From Rhodoferax sp. (lineage in GTDB: Bacteria > Pseudomonadota > Gammaproteobacteria > Burkholderiales > Burkholderiaceae_C), in contig NZ_JAUSLE010000003.1 of assembly GCF_030646845.1 (NCBI RefSeq), positions 1 to 64,000 on the forward strand: a stretch of DNA of 64,000 bases, read 5' to 3'. The notes beneath the pieces were generated by a model that worked only from the letters and a program-made list of their open reading frames with translations, ran no database searches and had not been told where the DNA came from. Position numbers and translations under genes: made by a program. Below are positions 55,198 to 63,872 of the stretch, in pieces (positions within the stretch are counted from its first letter, which is position 1; each line of letters starts with the position of its first letter).

Positions 55198-57078
55198 TTA
55201 GTTTGGCTTGATCTGAGTACCGGACTCAGGACGCCAAACCGTACCAATTGACACGCTTTTGAGCTTGTTTTGTCGACCGTACCACAAGTTAACGAGTCCG
55301 CGCGAAAAGAACACACCCGAAAACATGCTGGTCAGAATGCCAAGGACGTGCACTACGGCAAAACCGCGCACCGGCCCGGAACCGAACGTCAACAATGCCA
55401 GGCCCGCAATCAGGGTGGTGACATTGGAGTCCAGAATCGTGGCCCACGCCCGGTCGTAACCGGCATGGATGGCCGCTTGCGGCGACGCGCCATTGCGCAG
55501 CTCTTCACGCACCCGCTCGTTGATCAGCACATTGGCGTCAATCGCCATGCCCAGCACCAGCGCCATGGCGGCCATGCCGGGCAGCGTCAGGGTCGCCTGC
55601 AACATGGACAAAATCGCCACAAGTAGCAGTAGATTGACGGCCAGCGCGATGCTGGAGAACACACCGAACAGCATGTAGTACAGGCACATGAACACCGCCA
55701 CGGCAAGAAAACCGTAGGTAACGCTGTTAAACCCCTTGGCAATGTTCTCGGCGCCCAGGCTCGGGCCAATGGTCCGCTCTTCGATGATTTCCATGGGTGC
55801 AGCCAGTGAGCCGGCCCGCAACAACAAAGATGTGTCATTGGCTTCCATCGTCGTCATGCGGCCGGAAATCTGAACCCGTCCGCCGCCGATCTCGGAGCGA
55901 ATCACGGGCGCCGTCACCACTTCACCCTTGCCTTTTTCAAACAGCACAATGGCCATGCGCTTGCCAATGCTTTCGCGGGTCACATCCCTGAAAATCCGGG
56001 CACCCTTGGCGTCCAGAGTCAGGTTGACCACGGCTTCCTGTGTCTGGCTGTCAAAACCGGGCTGGGCATCCGTCAGGTTTTCGCCGGTGAGGATGACCTG
56101 CTTTTTCACGATGACGGGTTGACCGCTGCTCTCCAGAAAGCGTTCGGAACCAAAGGGCACCGCGGCACTGCCGCTCTCGGCCGCCCGGGCTTCGCTGCTT
56201 TCGTCCACCATGCGCACTTCAAGAGTGGCCGTGCGGCCCAGAATGTCTTTGGCCTTGGCAGTGTCCTGCACGCCGGGCAGTTGCACCACGATGCGATCCA
56301 GTCCCTGCTGCTGAATGACGGGCTCGGCCACGCCGAGCTCATTGATTCGATTGTGCAAGGTCGTGATGTTCTGCTTGAGCGACTGGTCCTGCACCAGGCG
56401 CGCCGCCTCGGGCTTGATGGATGCCGTCAGCTTGAATTCGGCGCCGTCCGCTGCATCGACGGTCTGCAGGTCGGCAAACTGATCCTGGATCACAGCTTTG
56501 GCTGCTGCCAGCGTCTGCGCATCGCGAAAGCGCACTTCGATCGTCTGGGCGTTGCGGCTGATGCCGCTGTGACGCACATTCTTCTCGCGCAGGCTGGTAC
56601 GGATGTCGCCGGTCAGTGATTCGGCCTTCTTGGTCAGCGCCGCCTGCATGTCGACCTGCAACATGAAGTGCACGCCGCCGCGCAAATCCAGCCCCAGATA
56701 CATGGGAAACGCGTGCAGGGAGGCCAGCCAGGCCGGTGAGCGGGACAACAGATTCAGCGCCACCACATAGCCCGCGTTGTCCGGGTCCGGAATCAGCACC
56801 CTCTGAATCGCGTCCTTGGCTTTGAGTTGCGTTTCCGTATTGTCAAAACGCGCTTTGACCGAGGTGCCATCCAGTGTGACCAGATCAGCAGCAAGGCCAG
56901 CCGCCTTCAGGGCCTCTTCAACACGCGCCTGCGTGCTGCTATCCACCTTGACGGCCACCTTGGCCGACGACACCTGCACAGCGGGTGCTTCACCAAAAAA
57001 ATTGGGCAGGGTGTACAAAACCCCCACCACCAGTGCGATCACGATGATCGCGTACTTCCATATCGGGTAACGATTCAT
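55198..57078 (-). CDS. secD: Protein translocase subunit SecD
   Basis: This 626-aa RND-related membrane protein has an N-terminal helix (YAIIVIALVVGVLYTLPNFFG), a large periplasmic region beginning with LGLDLRGGVHFMLQVDM, and five C-terminal helices containing GMAIDANVLINERVREELR and FGSGPVRGFAVVHVLGI. The conserved proton-relay Asp lies in GMAIDAN. It works with SecF and YajC, the genes on either side, in the order yajC-secD-secF. It starts 30 bp after the yajC stop. Confidence 0.97.
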   Translation of the reverse strand: MNRYPIWKYAIIVIALVVGVLYTLPNFFGEAPAVQVSSAKVAVKVDSSTQARVEEALKAAGLAADLVTLDGTSVKARFDNTETQLKAKDAIQRVLIPDPDNAGYVVALNLLSRSPAWLASLHAFPMYLGLDLRGGVHFMLQVDMQAALTKKAESLTGDIRTSLREKNVRHSGISRNAQTIEVRFRDAQTLAAAKAVIQDQFADLQTVDAADGAEFKLTASIKPEAARLVQDQSLKQNITTLHNRINELGVAEPVIQQQGLDRIVVQLPGVQDTAKAKDILGRTATLEVRMVDESSEARAAESGSAAVPFGSERFLESSGQPVIVKKQVILTGENLTDAQPGFDSQTQEAVVNLTLDAKGARIFRDVTRESIGKRMAIVLFEKGKGEVVTAPVIRSEIGGGRVQISGRMTTMEANDTSLLLRAGSLAAPMEIIEERTIGPSLGAENIAKGFNSVTYGFLAVAVFMCLYYMLFGVFSSIALAVNLLLLVAILSMLQATLTLPGMAAMALVLGMAIDANVLINERVREELRNGASPQAAIHAGYDRAWATILDSNVTTLIAGLALLTFGSGPVRGFAVVHVLGILTSMFSGVFFSRGLVNLWYGRQNKLKSVSIGTVWRPESGTQIKPN

Positions 57079-57108
57079 GATCGCGCTTATTTCGTCTGTG
57101 ATCTCTGA

Positions 57109-57441
57109 CTACTTGATGCTTCCTTTGGGCAAGACCTGCACCACAGCGCTGCGCTGGATCTGGATCTCAACGCCCGCTGCCACTTCCAGCGTTACATAGC
57201 TTTCACCCAGCTTGGCCACTTTGCCCAGCACGCCACCAGCGGTCACCACTTCGTCACCCTTGGCCAGCGCGTCGATCATCGCGCGATGCTCTTTGGTCTT
57301 TTTCATCTGTGGGCGAATCATCACGAAATAAAGCACCACAAACATCAGCACCAGGGGCAGCATGCTCATCAGTGAAGACTGCATATCGCCACCAGCGGCA
57401 GCAGCAGGAGCGGTTTGGGCAAAGGCAGAAGAAATAAACAC
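57109..57441 (-). CDS. yajC: Preprotein translocase accessory subunit YajC
   Basis: This 110-aa single-pass membrane protein belongs to the SecDF-YajC complex. The helix MLPLVLMFVVLYFVMIRPQ followed by KKTKEHRAMIDALAKGDEV is the family signature. The ORF-track start at 57486 is too far upstream. A GTG at 57441 (encoding VFISSAFAQT) has GGAG seven bases before it and gives the usual short Ala-rich N-terminus. The tgt gene often found upstream of yajC is absent; the oxidoreductase gene lies there instead. Confidence 0.93.
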   Translation of the reverse strand: MFISSAFAQTAPAAAAGGDMQSSLMSMLPLVLMFVVLYFVMIRPQMKKTKEHRAMIDALAKGDEVVTAGGVLGKVAKLGESYVTLEVAAGVEIQIQRSAVVQVLPKGSIK

Positions 57442-57564
57442 GGGCAACTCCACAATAAGATTGATCAGGAAAACAAGGCGCACCACCCCTATTCACACAT
57501 CGCTGTGCAAAAAACAGGCAACCCTTCATTGTATGCGGGCGCCGCGGGGCACCAGCCCAAAGCG

Positions 57565-60500
57565 TCAAGCCGATTTCTGGATGGCCTGCGGTTGACGGAA
57601 CTGGGCCAGCAACCTCGCCCAATTCTGGCGTGCAAGCTCGAGGTGACGCTTCTTCACATGCCCAAACCCCCTGATTTGCTCGGGGATACGGGCCATGTCC
57701 ACGGCCAGTTTGTATTGCTCCCTGCTGCACTCCGCTGGGCCGGTGCCACCCAGCACCCCAAGGATCTCGTCCACAGTGGCCCGGTACTCGTTGATCAGCG
57801 CACGTTCCTGCTGGCGCTCTTCGGTCCTGCCAAAGACATCCAGGGGAGTTCCCCGCAGACCCTTGAGCCGGGCCAGCACTTTGAATGCCGTCAACATGGC
57901 GGGGCCAAACTGTTGCTTCTGCAACTCCCCTTTGTCATTCTTCTTGGCCAGCAATGGCGGCGCCAGGTGGTAGTTGAGCTTGAAGTCGCCTTCGAACATG
58001 GCGTTGATTTTTGAATGAAAAGCGCCGTCCGTGTGCAGACGCGCCACTTCGTACTCATCCTTGTACGCCATGAGCTTGAAAAGATATCTGGCAACGGCTT
58101 CGGTGAGCGCCAGACTCTTCTCGCCAGCGGACTCGTCCACCGCTTTCACCTTCTGCACGAAGGTTTTGTAGCTTGCGGCGTAGGCGGCATTTTGGTAGGC
58201 GGTCAGGAACTCAACCCGTTTGGCAACCATGTCGTCCAGCGAGCTGCGTTTGGCAAACGCCACCACCTGCCCCGGGTTGACCAGCTTTTCAACGGCGGTC
58301 CGATCGTGCGCCGCCCAACGACCCCATTCAAACGCGGTCTTGTTTTGTTCCACAGCCACGGCGTTGAGTTCGATGGCTCGCATCAGTGACGCTTTTTCCA
58401 GTGGCATCCAGCCTTTTTGCCAGGCGTAGCCCAGCATCATCGGGTTGGTATAAATGCTGTCACCCATCAGCTGGGTGGCCGCTGCGTCGGCATTGAAAGC
58501 CCCAACGGAGGCCAGGCCCACGGCCTTGACCACTTCACTGACGCACGCGTCTGACGGGTTCACCCAGTCGGCGTTGGTGACAAAGGCCGCCGTCGGCGTG
58601 GCGTGTGAGTTGAGCGCCACGTGGGTGCGCCCTTCGCGCATGCGCAGCACGGTGTCCTTGGCCGCCGCCACGATGGGGTCGCAACCGATGATGAGGTCGG
58701 CCGCCGCCATGCTCACGCGGGTGGTGCGAATGTCGCCCTGGCTTGCGCCAATCAGCACGTGACTCCAGGTGGCGCCGCCCTTTTGGGCCAGGCCGCCGGC
58801 ATCCTGCGTCACGATGCCACGCCCCTCCAGATGCGCCGCCACGCCCAGCAGCTGGCCAATAGTGATGACGCCGGTGCCACCGACACCTGCGACCACGATA
58901 CCCCAGACGTTTCCATTCAAACCGTCAACTTCTGGCACCGCCGGCTCGGGCAAGACGCCCAGCTCCAGCGGCGACGGTCCCTTGGCTTTGGCCTTCTTTT
59001 TGAGTTGCCCGCCCTCCACCGTGACAAAACTGGGGCAAAAGCCTTTCACGCAGGAGTAATCCTTGTTGCAGGTGCTCTGGTTGATCTGGCGCTTGCGCCC
59101 GAACTCGGTCTCGACCGGCTCCACGCTCAGGCAGTTGGACTGCACGCCGCAGTCACCACAGCCTTCGCATACCAGCTCATTGATGACCACGCGCTTGGCG
59201 GGATCCACCAGGCTGCCCCGCTTGCGGCGGCGGCGTTTCTCGGTGGCACAGGTCTGGTCGTAGATGATGACGGTGGTGCCTTTGATCTCACGGAACTCGC
59301 GCTGAATGCGATCCAGTTCGTCGCGATGGTGCACCGCGACGCCTTCCACCAGCTTCACAGCGTCGTACTTGTCGGGTTCGTCCGTCACCACTACTATTTT
59401 GATGGCGCCTTCCGCCCGCATGCTTTGGGCGATCTGCGCAACCGAATGCCCTTCGGGCCGCTCGCCGACCTGCTGGCCGCCGGTCATGGCCACCGCGTCG
59501 TTGTACAAGATTTTGTAGGTGATGTTCACCCCGGCCGCAATGCTCTGGCGAATGGCCAGCAGCCCGCTGTGGAAGTAGGTGCCGTCGCCCAGATTGGCAA
59601 ACATGTGCTGGTCGTGGCTGAAGGGCTGCTGACCCACCCAGGGGACGCCCTCGCCACCCATCTGGGTAAAGCCCACGGTGGCACGGTCCATCCAGATGGT
59701 CATGAAGTGGCAGCCGATGCCCGCCATGGCCCGCGAGCCTTCGGGCACCTTGGTCGAGGTGTTGTGCGGGCAGCCGGAGCAGAACCAGGGTTGCCGGTCG
59801 GCCTTGACCTCAACCACCTGCATGGATCGCTCTTTGGCTTCGAGAATCGCCAGCTGGGCGTCAATGCGGGCGGCAATGTGTGCGTCCACGCCCAGCTTTT
59901 TCAGGCGCTGCGCAATGGCGCGGGCAATGATGGCAGGTGACAGGTCGGCGTTGGCGCGCAACAACGTGTTGGCCGTCGGGTTGGCCATCGACCATTCGCC
60001 GCCCGAGAAATCACCTTCAACCTCGTTGAACTTGCCCAGCACATTGGGCCGCACATCGGCGCGCCAGTTGTAAAGCTCCTCCTTGAGCTGGTATTCGATG
60101 ACCTGGCGTTTTTCTTCGATGACCAGAATCTCCTGCAGTCCGGTGGCGAATTCCCGCGTGAGCTGGGCTTCGAGCGGCCACACCACACCGACTTTGTGCA
60201 GGCGGATGCCCACCTGCTGGCAGGTCGCATCGTCCAGGCCCAGATCAATCAGGGCCTGGCGTGTGTCGCTATAGGCCTTGCCACTGGCGATCAACCCCAG
60301 GCGGTCATTCTGGCCTTCAATGACGTTGTAGTTCAGGCGGTTGGCACGTATGTAAGCCAGCGCGGCGTACCACTTGTAGTGGAACAGGCGGGCCTCTTGC
60401 TCCAAGGCGTGATCGGGCCAGCGAATATGCAGGCCACCGGGCGGCATCTCGAAATCAGTCGGGATTTTGATCTGCACCCGGTCGGGGTCGATCATGGCCG

Positions 60501-61167
60501 TGGCGCTGGATTCGACGATTTCCTGAATCGTCTTCATGCCCGCCCACACGCCCGAAAAGCGGCTCATGGCAAAGGCATGAATGCCCAGATCGAGGATCTC
60601 CTGCACCGTGGCGGGAAAGAACACGGGTGTGCCGCAGGCCTTGAAAATATGGTCGCTCTGGTGCGCGGCCGTCGAGCTTTTGGAAATGTGGTCATCGCCG
60701 GCGACCGCGATCACGCCGCCCCACGGGGTGGTGCCGGCCATGTTGGCGTGCTTGAACACATCGCTGCAGCGGTCCACGCCCGGGCCCTTGCCGTACCAGA
60801 TGCCAAAGACACCATCAAACTTGTTAGAGCCGGGCGGCGCAAAGCCCAGTTGCTGCGTGCCCCACAGGGCGGTGGCGGCCAGCTCTTCGTTGACGCCGGG
60901 CTGAAAGATGATGTTCTGCGCCTTGAGGTATTTCTCGGCCTTGACCAGCGCCTGGTCATAACCACCGAGAGGTGAGCCCCGGTAACCGCTGATGAACCCC
61001 GCCGTATTTTTGCCTGCCTGCTGATCGCGCAGGCGCTGCAGCATGGGCAGCTTCACCAGCGCCTGAACGCCACTCATGAAAGCACGACCGTAATTCAGCG
61101 AATACTTGTCATCCAGCGTCACGGTTTCAAGCGCTTTGCGGATGTGTTCAGGCAGGGGGGCGTTCAT
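57565..61167 (-). CDS. Fused indolepyruvate:ferredoxin oxidoreductase
   Basis: This 1200-aa enzyme oxidatively decarboxylates aryl-pyruvates (from Trp, Phe or Tyr) to aryl-acyl-CoA, reducing ferredoxin. The alpha and beta chains are fused. The TPP-dependent part comes first (GFISGYRGSPLGGYD near the N-terminus; FCSGCPHNTSTKVPEG and AGIGCHFMTIW near 462). A cysteine-rich ferredoxin-type segment follows near 665-710 (CEGCGDCGVQSNC, CVKGFCPSF), then the gamma-type domain from about 755 (GVGGTGVITIGQLLG). The start is the ATG at 61167, preceded by GGAGA. A candidate Lrp-type site lies about 155 bp upstream and is shared with the lrp-like gene at the window end. Confidence 0.93.
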   Translation of the reverse strand: MNAPLPEHIRKALETVTLDDKYSLNYGRAFMSGVQALVKLPMLQRLRDQQAGKNTAGFISGYRGSPLGGYDQALVKAEKYLKAQNIIFQPGVNEELAATALWGTQQLGFAPPGSNKFDGVFGIWYGKGPGVDRCSDVFKHANMAGTTPWGGVIAVAGDDHISKSSTAAHQSDHIFKACGTPVFFPATVQEILDLGIHAFAMSRFSGVWAGMKTIQEIVESSATAMIDPDRVQIKIPTDFEMPPGGLHIRWPDHALEQEARLFHYKWYAALAYIRANRLNYNVIEGQNDRLGLIASGKAYSDTRQALIDLGLDDATCQQVGIRLHKVGVVWPLEAQLTREFATGLQEILVIEEKRQVIEYQLKEELYNWRADVRPNVLGKFNEVEGDFSGGEWSMANPTANTLLRANADLSPAIIARAIAQRLKKLGVDAHIAARIDAQLAILEAKERSMQVVEVKADRQPWFCSGCPHNTSTKVPEGSRAMAGIGCHFMTIWMDRATVGFTQMGGEGVPWVGQQPFSHDQHMFANLGDGTYFHSGLLAIRQSIAAGVNITYKILYNDAVAMTGGQQVGERPEGHSVAQIAQSMRAEGAIKIVVVTDEPDKYDAVKLVEGVAVHHRDELDRIQREFREIKGTTVIIYDQTCATEKRRRRKRGSLVDPAKRVVINELVCEGCGDCGVQSNCLSVEPVETEFGRKRQINQSTCNKDYSCVKGFCPSFVTVEGGQLKKKAKAKGPSPLELGVLPEPAVPEVDGLNGNVWGIVVAGVGGTGVITIGQLLGVAAHLEGRGIVTQDAGGLAQKGGATWSHVLIGASQGDIRTTRVSMAAADLIIGCDPIVAAAKDTVLRMREGRTHVALNSHATPTAAFVTNADWVNPSDACVSEVVKAVGLASVGAFNADAAATQLMGDSIYTNPMMLGYAWQKGWMPLEKASLMRAIELNAVAVEQNKTAFEWGRWAAHDRTAVEKLVNPGQVVAFAKRSSLDDMVAKRVEFLTAYQNAAYAASYKTFVQKVKAVDESAGEKSLALTEAVARYLFKLMAYKDEYEVARLHTDGAFHSKINAMFEGDFKLNYHLAPPLLAKKNDKGELQKQQFGPAMLTAFKVLARLKGLRGTPLDVFGRTEERQQERALINEYRATVDEILGVLGGTGPAECSREQYKLAVDMARIPEQIRGFGHVKKRHLELARQNWARLLAQFRQPQAIQKSA

Positions 61168-61321
61168 GGGACAGGTCTCCGGATTGCAGGATTGGATCGC
61201 CTTGTGAGCGAGGGTGTCAAGAACTGCCGACCGATAGGTAGCAGCCTCTACTGAAGCGGAAAGTGTATGTCTTGAGCGCGGATATGTCTTTGCTATCTTT
61301 GCCCCGATTGTGGGAGTCCTG

Positions 61322-61335
61322 GAAAGAATCTTGCT
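61322..61335 (+). promoter_or_regulatory. Candidate Lrp/AsnC-type site upstream of the oxidoreductase gene
   Basis: GAAAGAATCTTGCT occurs here and again at 63845-63858, just upstream of the lrp-like start. Its core AAGA-A-TCTT is an odd-length inverted repeat. The regulator gene's own promoter carrying the same word suggests a shared binding site, which is inference. Confidence 0.5.
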
Positions 61336-61414
61336 CAGATGTCGAGAAAACAGGAAACGTCGTTCACCTTGATCGCTTGATCCTGAGCAAAGCGGGTCAA
61401 ATGAACGGCCCAAT

Positions 61415-61445
61415 AAAAAGCCCGGCCCCCTTGCGCGGGCCGGGC
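61415..61445 (-). terminator. Rho-independent terminator of phoX
   Basis: On the minus strand, GCCCGGCCC-GCGCAAGG-GGGCCGGGC is followed by TTTTTATT, about 50 bp after the phoX stop. The 9 bp GC stem is very strong. Confidence 0.92.
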
Positions 61446-61496
61446 AACCGGCATGGCCGGATTCAACGTCGTGTTGTGATCAAACGTGTCAACGCA

Positions 61497-63689
61497 TCAG
61501 GTACCGATTCGGCCGCCATCATCCTTGGTGATGACGATGGTGGCCGAGCGCGGGCGCTTGCCAGCGCCGTAGCCGGCGTTGCTGGGCCACTGGCTGGTGT
61601 ACTTCGTCGGGTCGGCGATGTCGGCCATCTTGGTGCCTTCACCGGGATGCTGGATGTTGATGAACATCGCCTTGCCGTCGGGCGTTTCGCACAGACCGGT
61701 GATTTCGCAATCCTTGGCACCGACCAGGAAGCGCTTGAGCTTGTCGGCGCCCGGGGCCTTGCCCACAAAAGTGTCCACGCCCAGCGCGCTGCCGTCAGCC
61801 TTGGTGTAGTTCAACGTCTTCTTGGCGCCGTCGCCGACCTGGCCAGGCAGCGCCGCCAGCATCATGCAGTTGGTCACGTCGGTATAGGCGCCGTCATCGG
61901 TCTGGATCCACATGATGCCGGTCGAGGGGCTGAACACCAGGCCGTCCGGGCTGGAAAAGTCCTGCTCGTCCGTCAGGCTGGACAGGTTCACCGTGCCGGG
62001 GGCCGCGCTGGACTCGGCGCCGAACACGTACACATCCCAGGTGAAGCTAGAAGCCGCATTGCCGACCGAGTCTTCCTTGAGGCGCAGGATGTGGCCGTTC
62101 GGATTGCCCTTTTGTTCGGTCGTGCCCTTCAGATCGGTGTAGACGCGCGGGTTGGCGCTGTCGGGGGCCATCTGCGACGAACTGCTCGGCTCAAGGCGGC
62201 GGTTGCTGTTGTTGGTCAGCGTGAAATACACCTCGCCGTTGGCGATGTTGGTGGAGCACCATTCCGGGCGGTCCATCTTGGTGGCGCCGACGGCATCGGC
62301 GGCCAGGCGGGCATTTACCAGCACGTCGGCCTGGTCGGCAAAGGTGTAGCCGGCATAGCCCGCAATGGCGCTGTTGCCGATGGACAGCTCAACCCAGGCA
62401 CCCTTGCCGTCGCTGTTGAACTTCGCCACGTACAGTTTGCCGTTGTCCAGGTATTTGTCGCCCGTGGTAATGCGGTCCGCGGGGTTGGCGTCCGCCACTG
62501 CCCAGTTGGCAGCAGAGACGAACTTGTAGATGTATTCGCCACGCGAGTCGTCGCCCATGTAGACGGCCAGCGGCTGGCCAGCCACCGGCGTGCCGAAGGC
62601 TGCGCTCTCGTGAGCGAAGCGGCCGAGCGCGCTGCGCTTGCGGGCTGCCTTGTTCTTGTCATAGGCGTCCAGCTCGACGATGTAGCCCATGCTATTCATC
62701 TCGTTGCGATAGTCGTCGCTGCCGTCCACCGAGGTGCCGAGCTTGCTGTTGTTCCAGCGCGCGTACTTGTCGTCGCTGCCGCCCGACTCCCAGCCGTGGC
62801 GCGAGACGGCGCCCTGGTTACGGCCATAGCGCCTGAGCGCCGCGACGCTCTTGTCACCACGGGCCGCGTCATCGGTTGCGCTGCGGGTGAAGTACCCGGC
62901 CCAGTTCTCCTCGCCGGTCAGGAAGGTGCCCCAAGGAGTCTTGCCAGTACCGCAGTTGTTCAGCGTGCCGCGGGTCTTGGTGCCGTCGGGTGAGTACTTG
63001 GTCTTGAGCAGGGCGTTGCCGCGCGCCGGGCCGTTGATCAGGATGTTCTCGCTAAGCGCGGTGAGGCGGAAGTTGAACGCCGAATCCGGCACGGTGGACC
63101 ATTTACCGTGGCGAGCCTTCACCTCGACGACCGAGACGCCGTGAATTGCCGTTTCCTTGTCCACTTCGACGGCCGGACGCGGCAGCGTCGAGGTGCCGCC
63201 GTTGGCGTGCAGGAAGAACGAGCTGAGTTTTTCGTCGGTGGTGGCCTCGTGGTTCATCGCGATCAGGCCACGTGCGGTGGCGTTGGCGGACGGTTTGCCG
63301 TGGGTGCCGAGGCCAAACCACTCCATACCGTCGTGGTGGTCGCCCGCGCGGTTTTCAAAGTCGGTGTCGGTGCCGTCGTTCTTGTAGGCCGGGGTGGTGG
63401 CTGTGAGCGGGTCGCCCAGGGCATACAACACGCTGGCGGTGTAACCGGCAGGCACGGACACGACATCGGCCTGGCTCTTGGCCACAGCGTCAAAGCCCAG
63501 CAGGACGTCCCCGCCGCCGCAGGCCGTGGCACTCAAGCTACCCAAGCCACCAAATACGACCGTGCCCATTGTGCCAACGCTGCCGCGCAGCACGGTACGG
63601 CGACTGAGGCGGGCCTGCAGTACCGAGTCGAAGCTCGGATTGGCGCTGGTGTTGGAATTTTCGTCGTTGAAGTCGATTCGGTTTGTCAT
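61497..63689 (-). CDS. phoX: PhoX family alkaline phosphatase, Tat-exported
   Basis: This 730-aa secreted phosphatase releases phosphate from organic phosphomonoesters and, in characterised PhoX, uses Ca and Fe. The Tat signal RLSRRTVLRGSVGTMGTVVF lies at residues of about 27-46, followed by a Cys/Gly-rich stretch ACGGGD. The DUF839/PhoX body includes WGTFLTGEENWAGYFTR, GRFAHESAAFG and FSSPDGLVFSPSTGIMWIQ. The ATG at 63689 (MTNRIDF) is preferred to the ORF-track start at 63791, which lies inside the Pho box. The four-unit Pho box upstream indicates PhoB control under phosphate limitation. Confidence 0.95.
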   Translation of the reverse strand: MTNRIDFNDENSNTSANPSFDSVLQARLSRRTVLRGSVGTMGTVVFGGLGSLSATACGGGDVLLGFDAVAKSQADVVSVPAGYTASVLYALGDPLTATTPAYKNDGTDTDFENRAGDHHDGMEWFGLGTHGKPSANATARGLIAMNHEATTDEKLSSFFLHANGGTSTLPRPAVEVDKETAIHGVSVVEVKARHGKWSTVPDSAFNFRLTALSENILINGPARGNALLKTKYSPDGTKTRGTLNNCGTGKTPWGTFLTGEENWAGYFTRSATDDAARGDKSVAALRRYGRNQGAVSRHGWESGGSDDKYARWNNSKLGTSVDGSDDYRNEMNSMGYIVELDAYDKNKAARKRSALGRFAHESAAFGTPVAGQPLAVYMGDDSRGEYIYKFVSAANWAVADANPADRITTGDKYLDNGKLYVAKFNSDGKGAWVELSIGNSAIAGYAGYTFADQADVLVNARLAADAVGATKMDRPEWCSTNIANGEVYFTLTNNSNRRLEPSSSSQMAPDSANPRVYTDLKGTTEQKGNPNGHILRLKEDSVGNAASSFTWDVYVFGAESSAAPGTVNLSSLTDEQDFSSPDGLVFSPSTGIMWIQTDDGAYTDVTNCMMLAALPGQVGDGAKKTLNYTKADGSALGVDTFVGKAPGADKLKRFLVGAKDCEITGLCETPDGKAMFINIQHPGEGTKMADIADPTKYTSQWPSNAGYGAGKRPRSATIVITKDDGGRIGT

Positions 63690-63735
63690 GGTGTTTTCTT
63701 TGAGGTTTCGGAGTGAACAAATGGCTGACTCACGC

Positions 63736-63741
63736 ACGATA
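63736..63741 (-). promoter_or_regulatory. Candidate -10 of the phoX promoter
   Basis: TATCGT on the minus strand lies 10 bp downstream of the last Pho-box unit. This is the spacing expected when PhoB replaces -35 recognition. Confidence 0.45.
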
Positions 63742-63751
63742 GGGATGCACC

Positions 63752-63790
63752 GTGACACCGACGTGAAGAAAATGTGATCGTTTTGTGACA
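63752..63790 (-). promoter_or_regulatory. Four-unit Pho box upstream of phoX
   Basis: GTGA (TCAC on the minus strand) occurs at 63752, 63763, 63774 and 63785, exactly 11 bp apart. The units on the minus strand read TGTCACA, GATCACA, CTTCACG and TGTCACG. This is the PhoB pattern of 7 bp direct repeats with 4 bp A/T-rich spacers. The last unit is about 63 bp from the phoX start. Confidence 0.85.
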
Positions 63791-63844
63791 TCGGGCCGAT
63801 GCAGGCCTTCTGATCTCTTTCTTTCCTTGATTACGCTAATATTC

Positions 63845-63858
63845 GAAAGAATCTTGCT
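63845..63858 (+). promoter_or_regulatory. Candidate autoregulatory site of the lrp-like gene
   Basis: The 14 bp word GAAAGAATCTTGCT is identical to the one upstream of the oxidoreductase gene. It ends 14 bp before the regulator ATG, a position suited to autorepression. Confidence 0.5.
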
Positions 63859-63872
63859 TGGAAAGGAACACA

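Larger units (their letters stand above)
61168..61496. other. Intergenic region between phoX and the oxidoreductase gene
   Basis: These 329 bp contain the phoX terminator at the phoX-proximal end and the upstream region of the oxidoreductase gene. The ORF track covers part of it with an N-terminal extension of the oxidoreductase that has no family match. Apart from the terminator and the 14 bp motif I see no gene or RNA here. Confidence 0.7.

Noticed and set aside
61263-62993. 576-aa plus-strand ORF antisense to phoX
   Set aside because: It crosses the phoX terminator and the body of phoX and matches no family. The phoX reading is certain.
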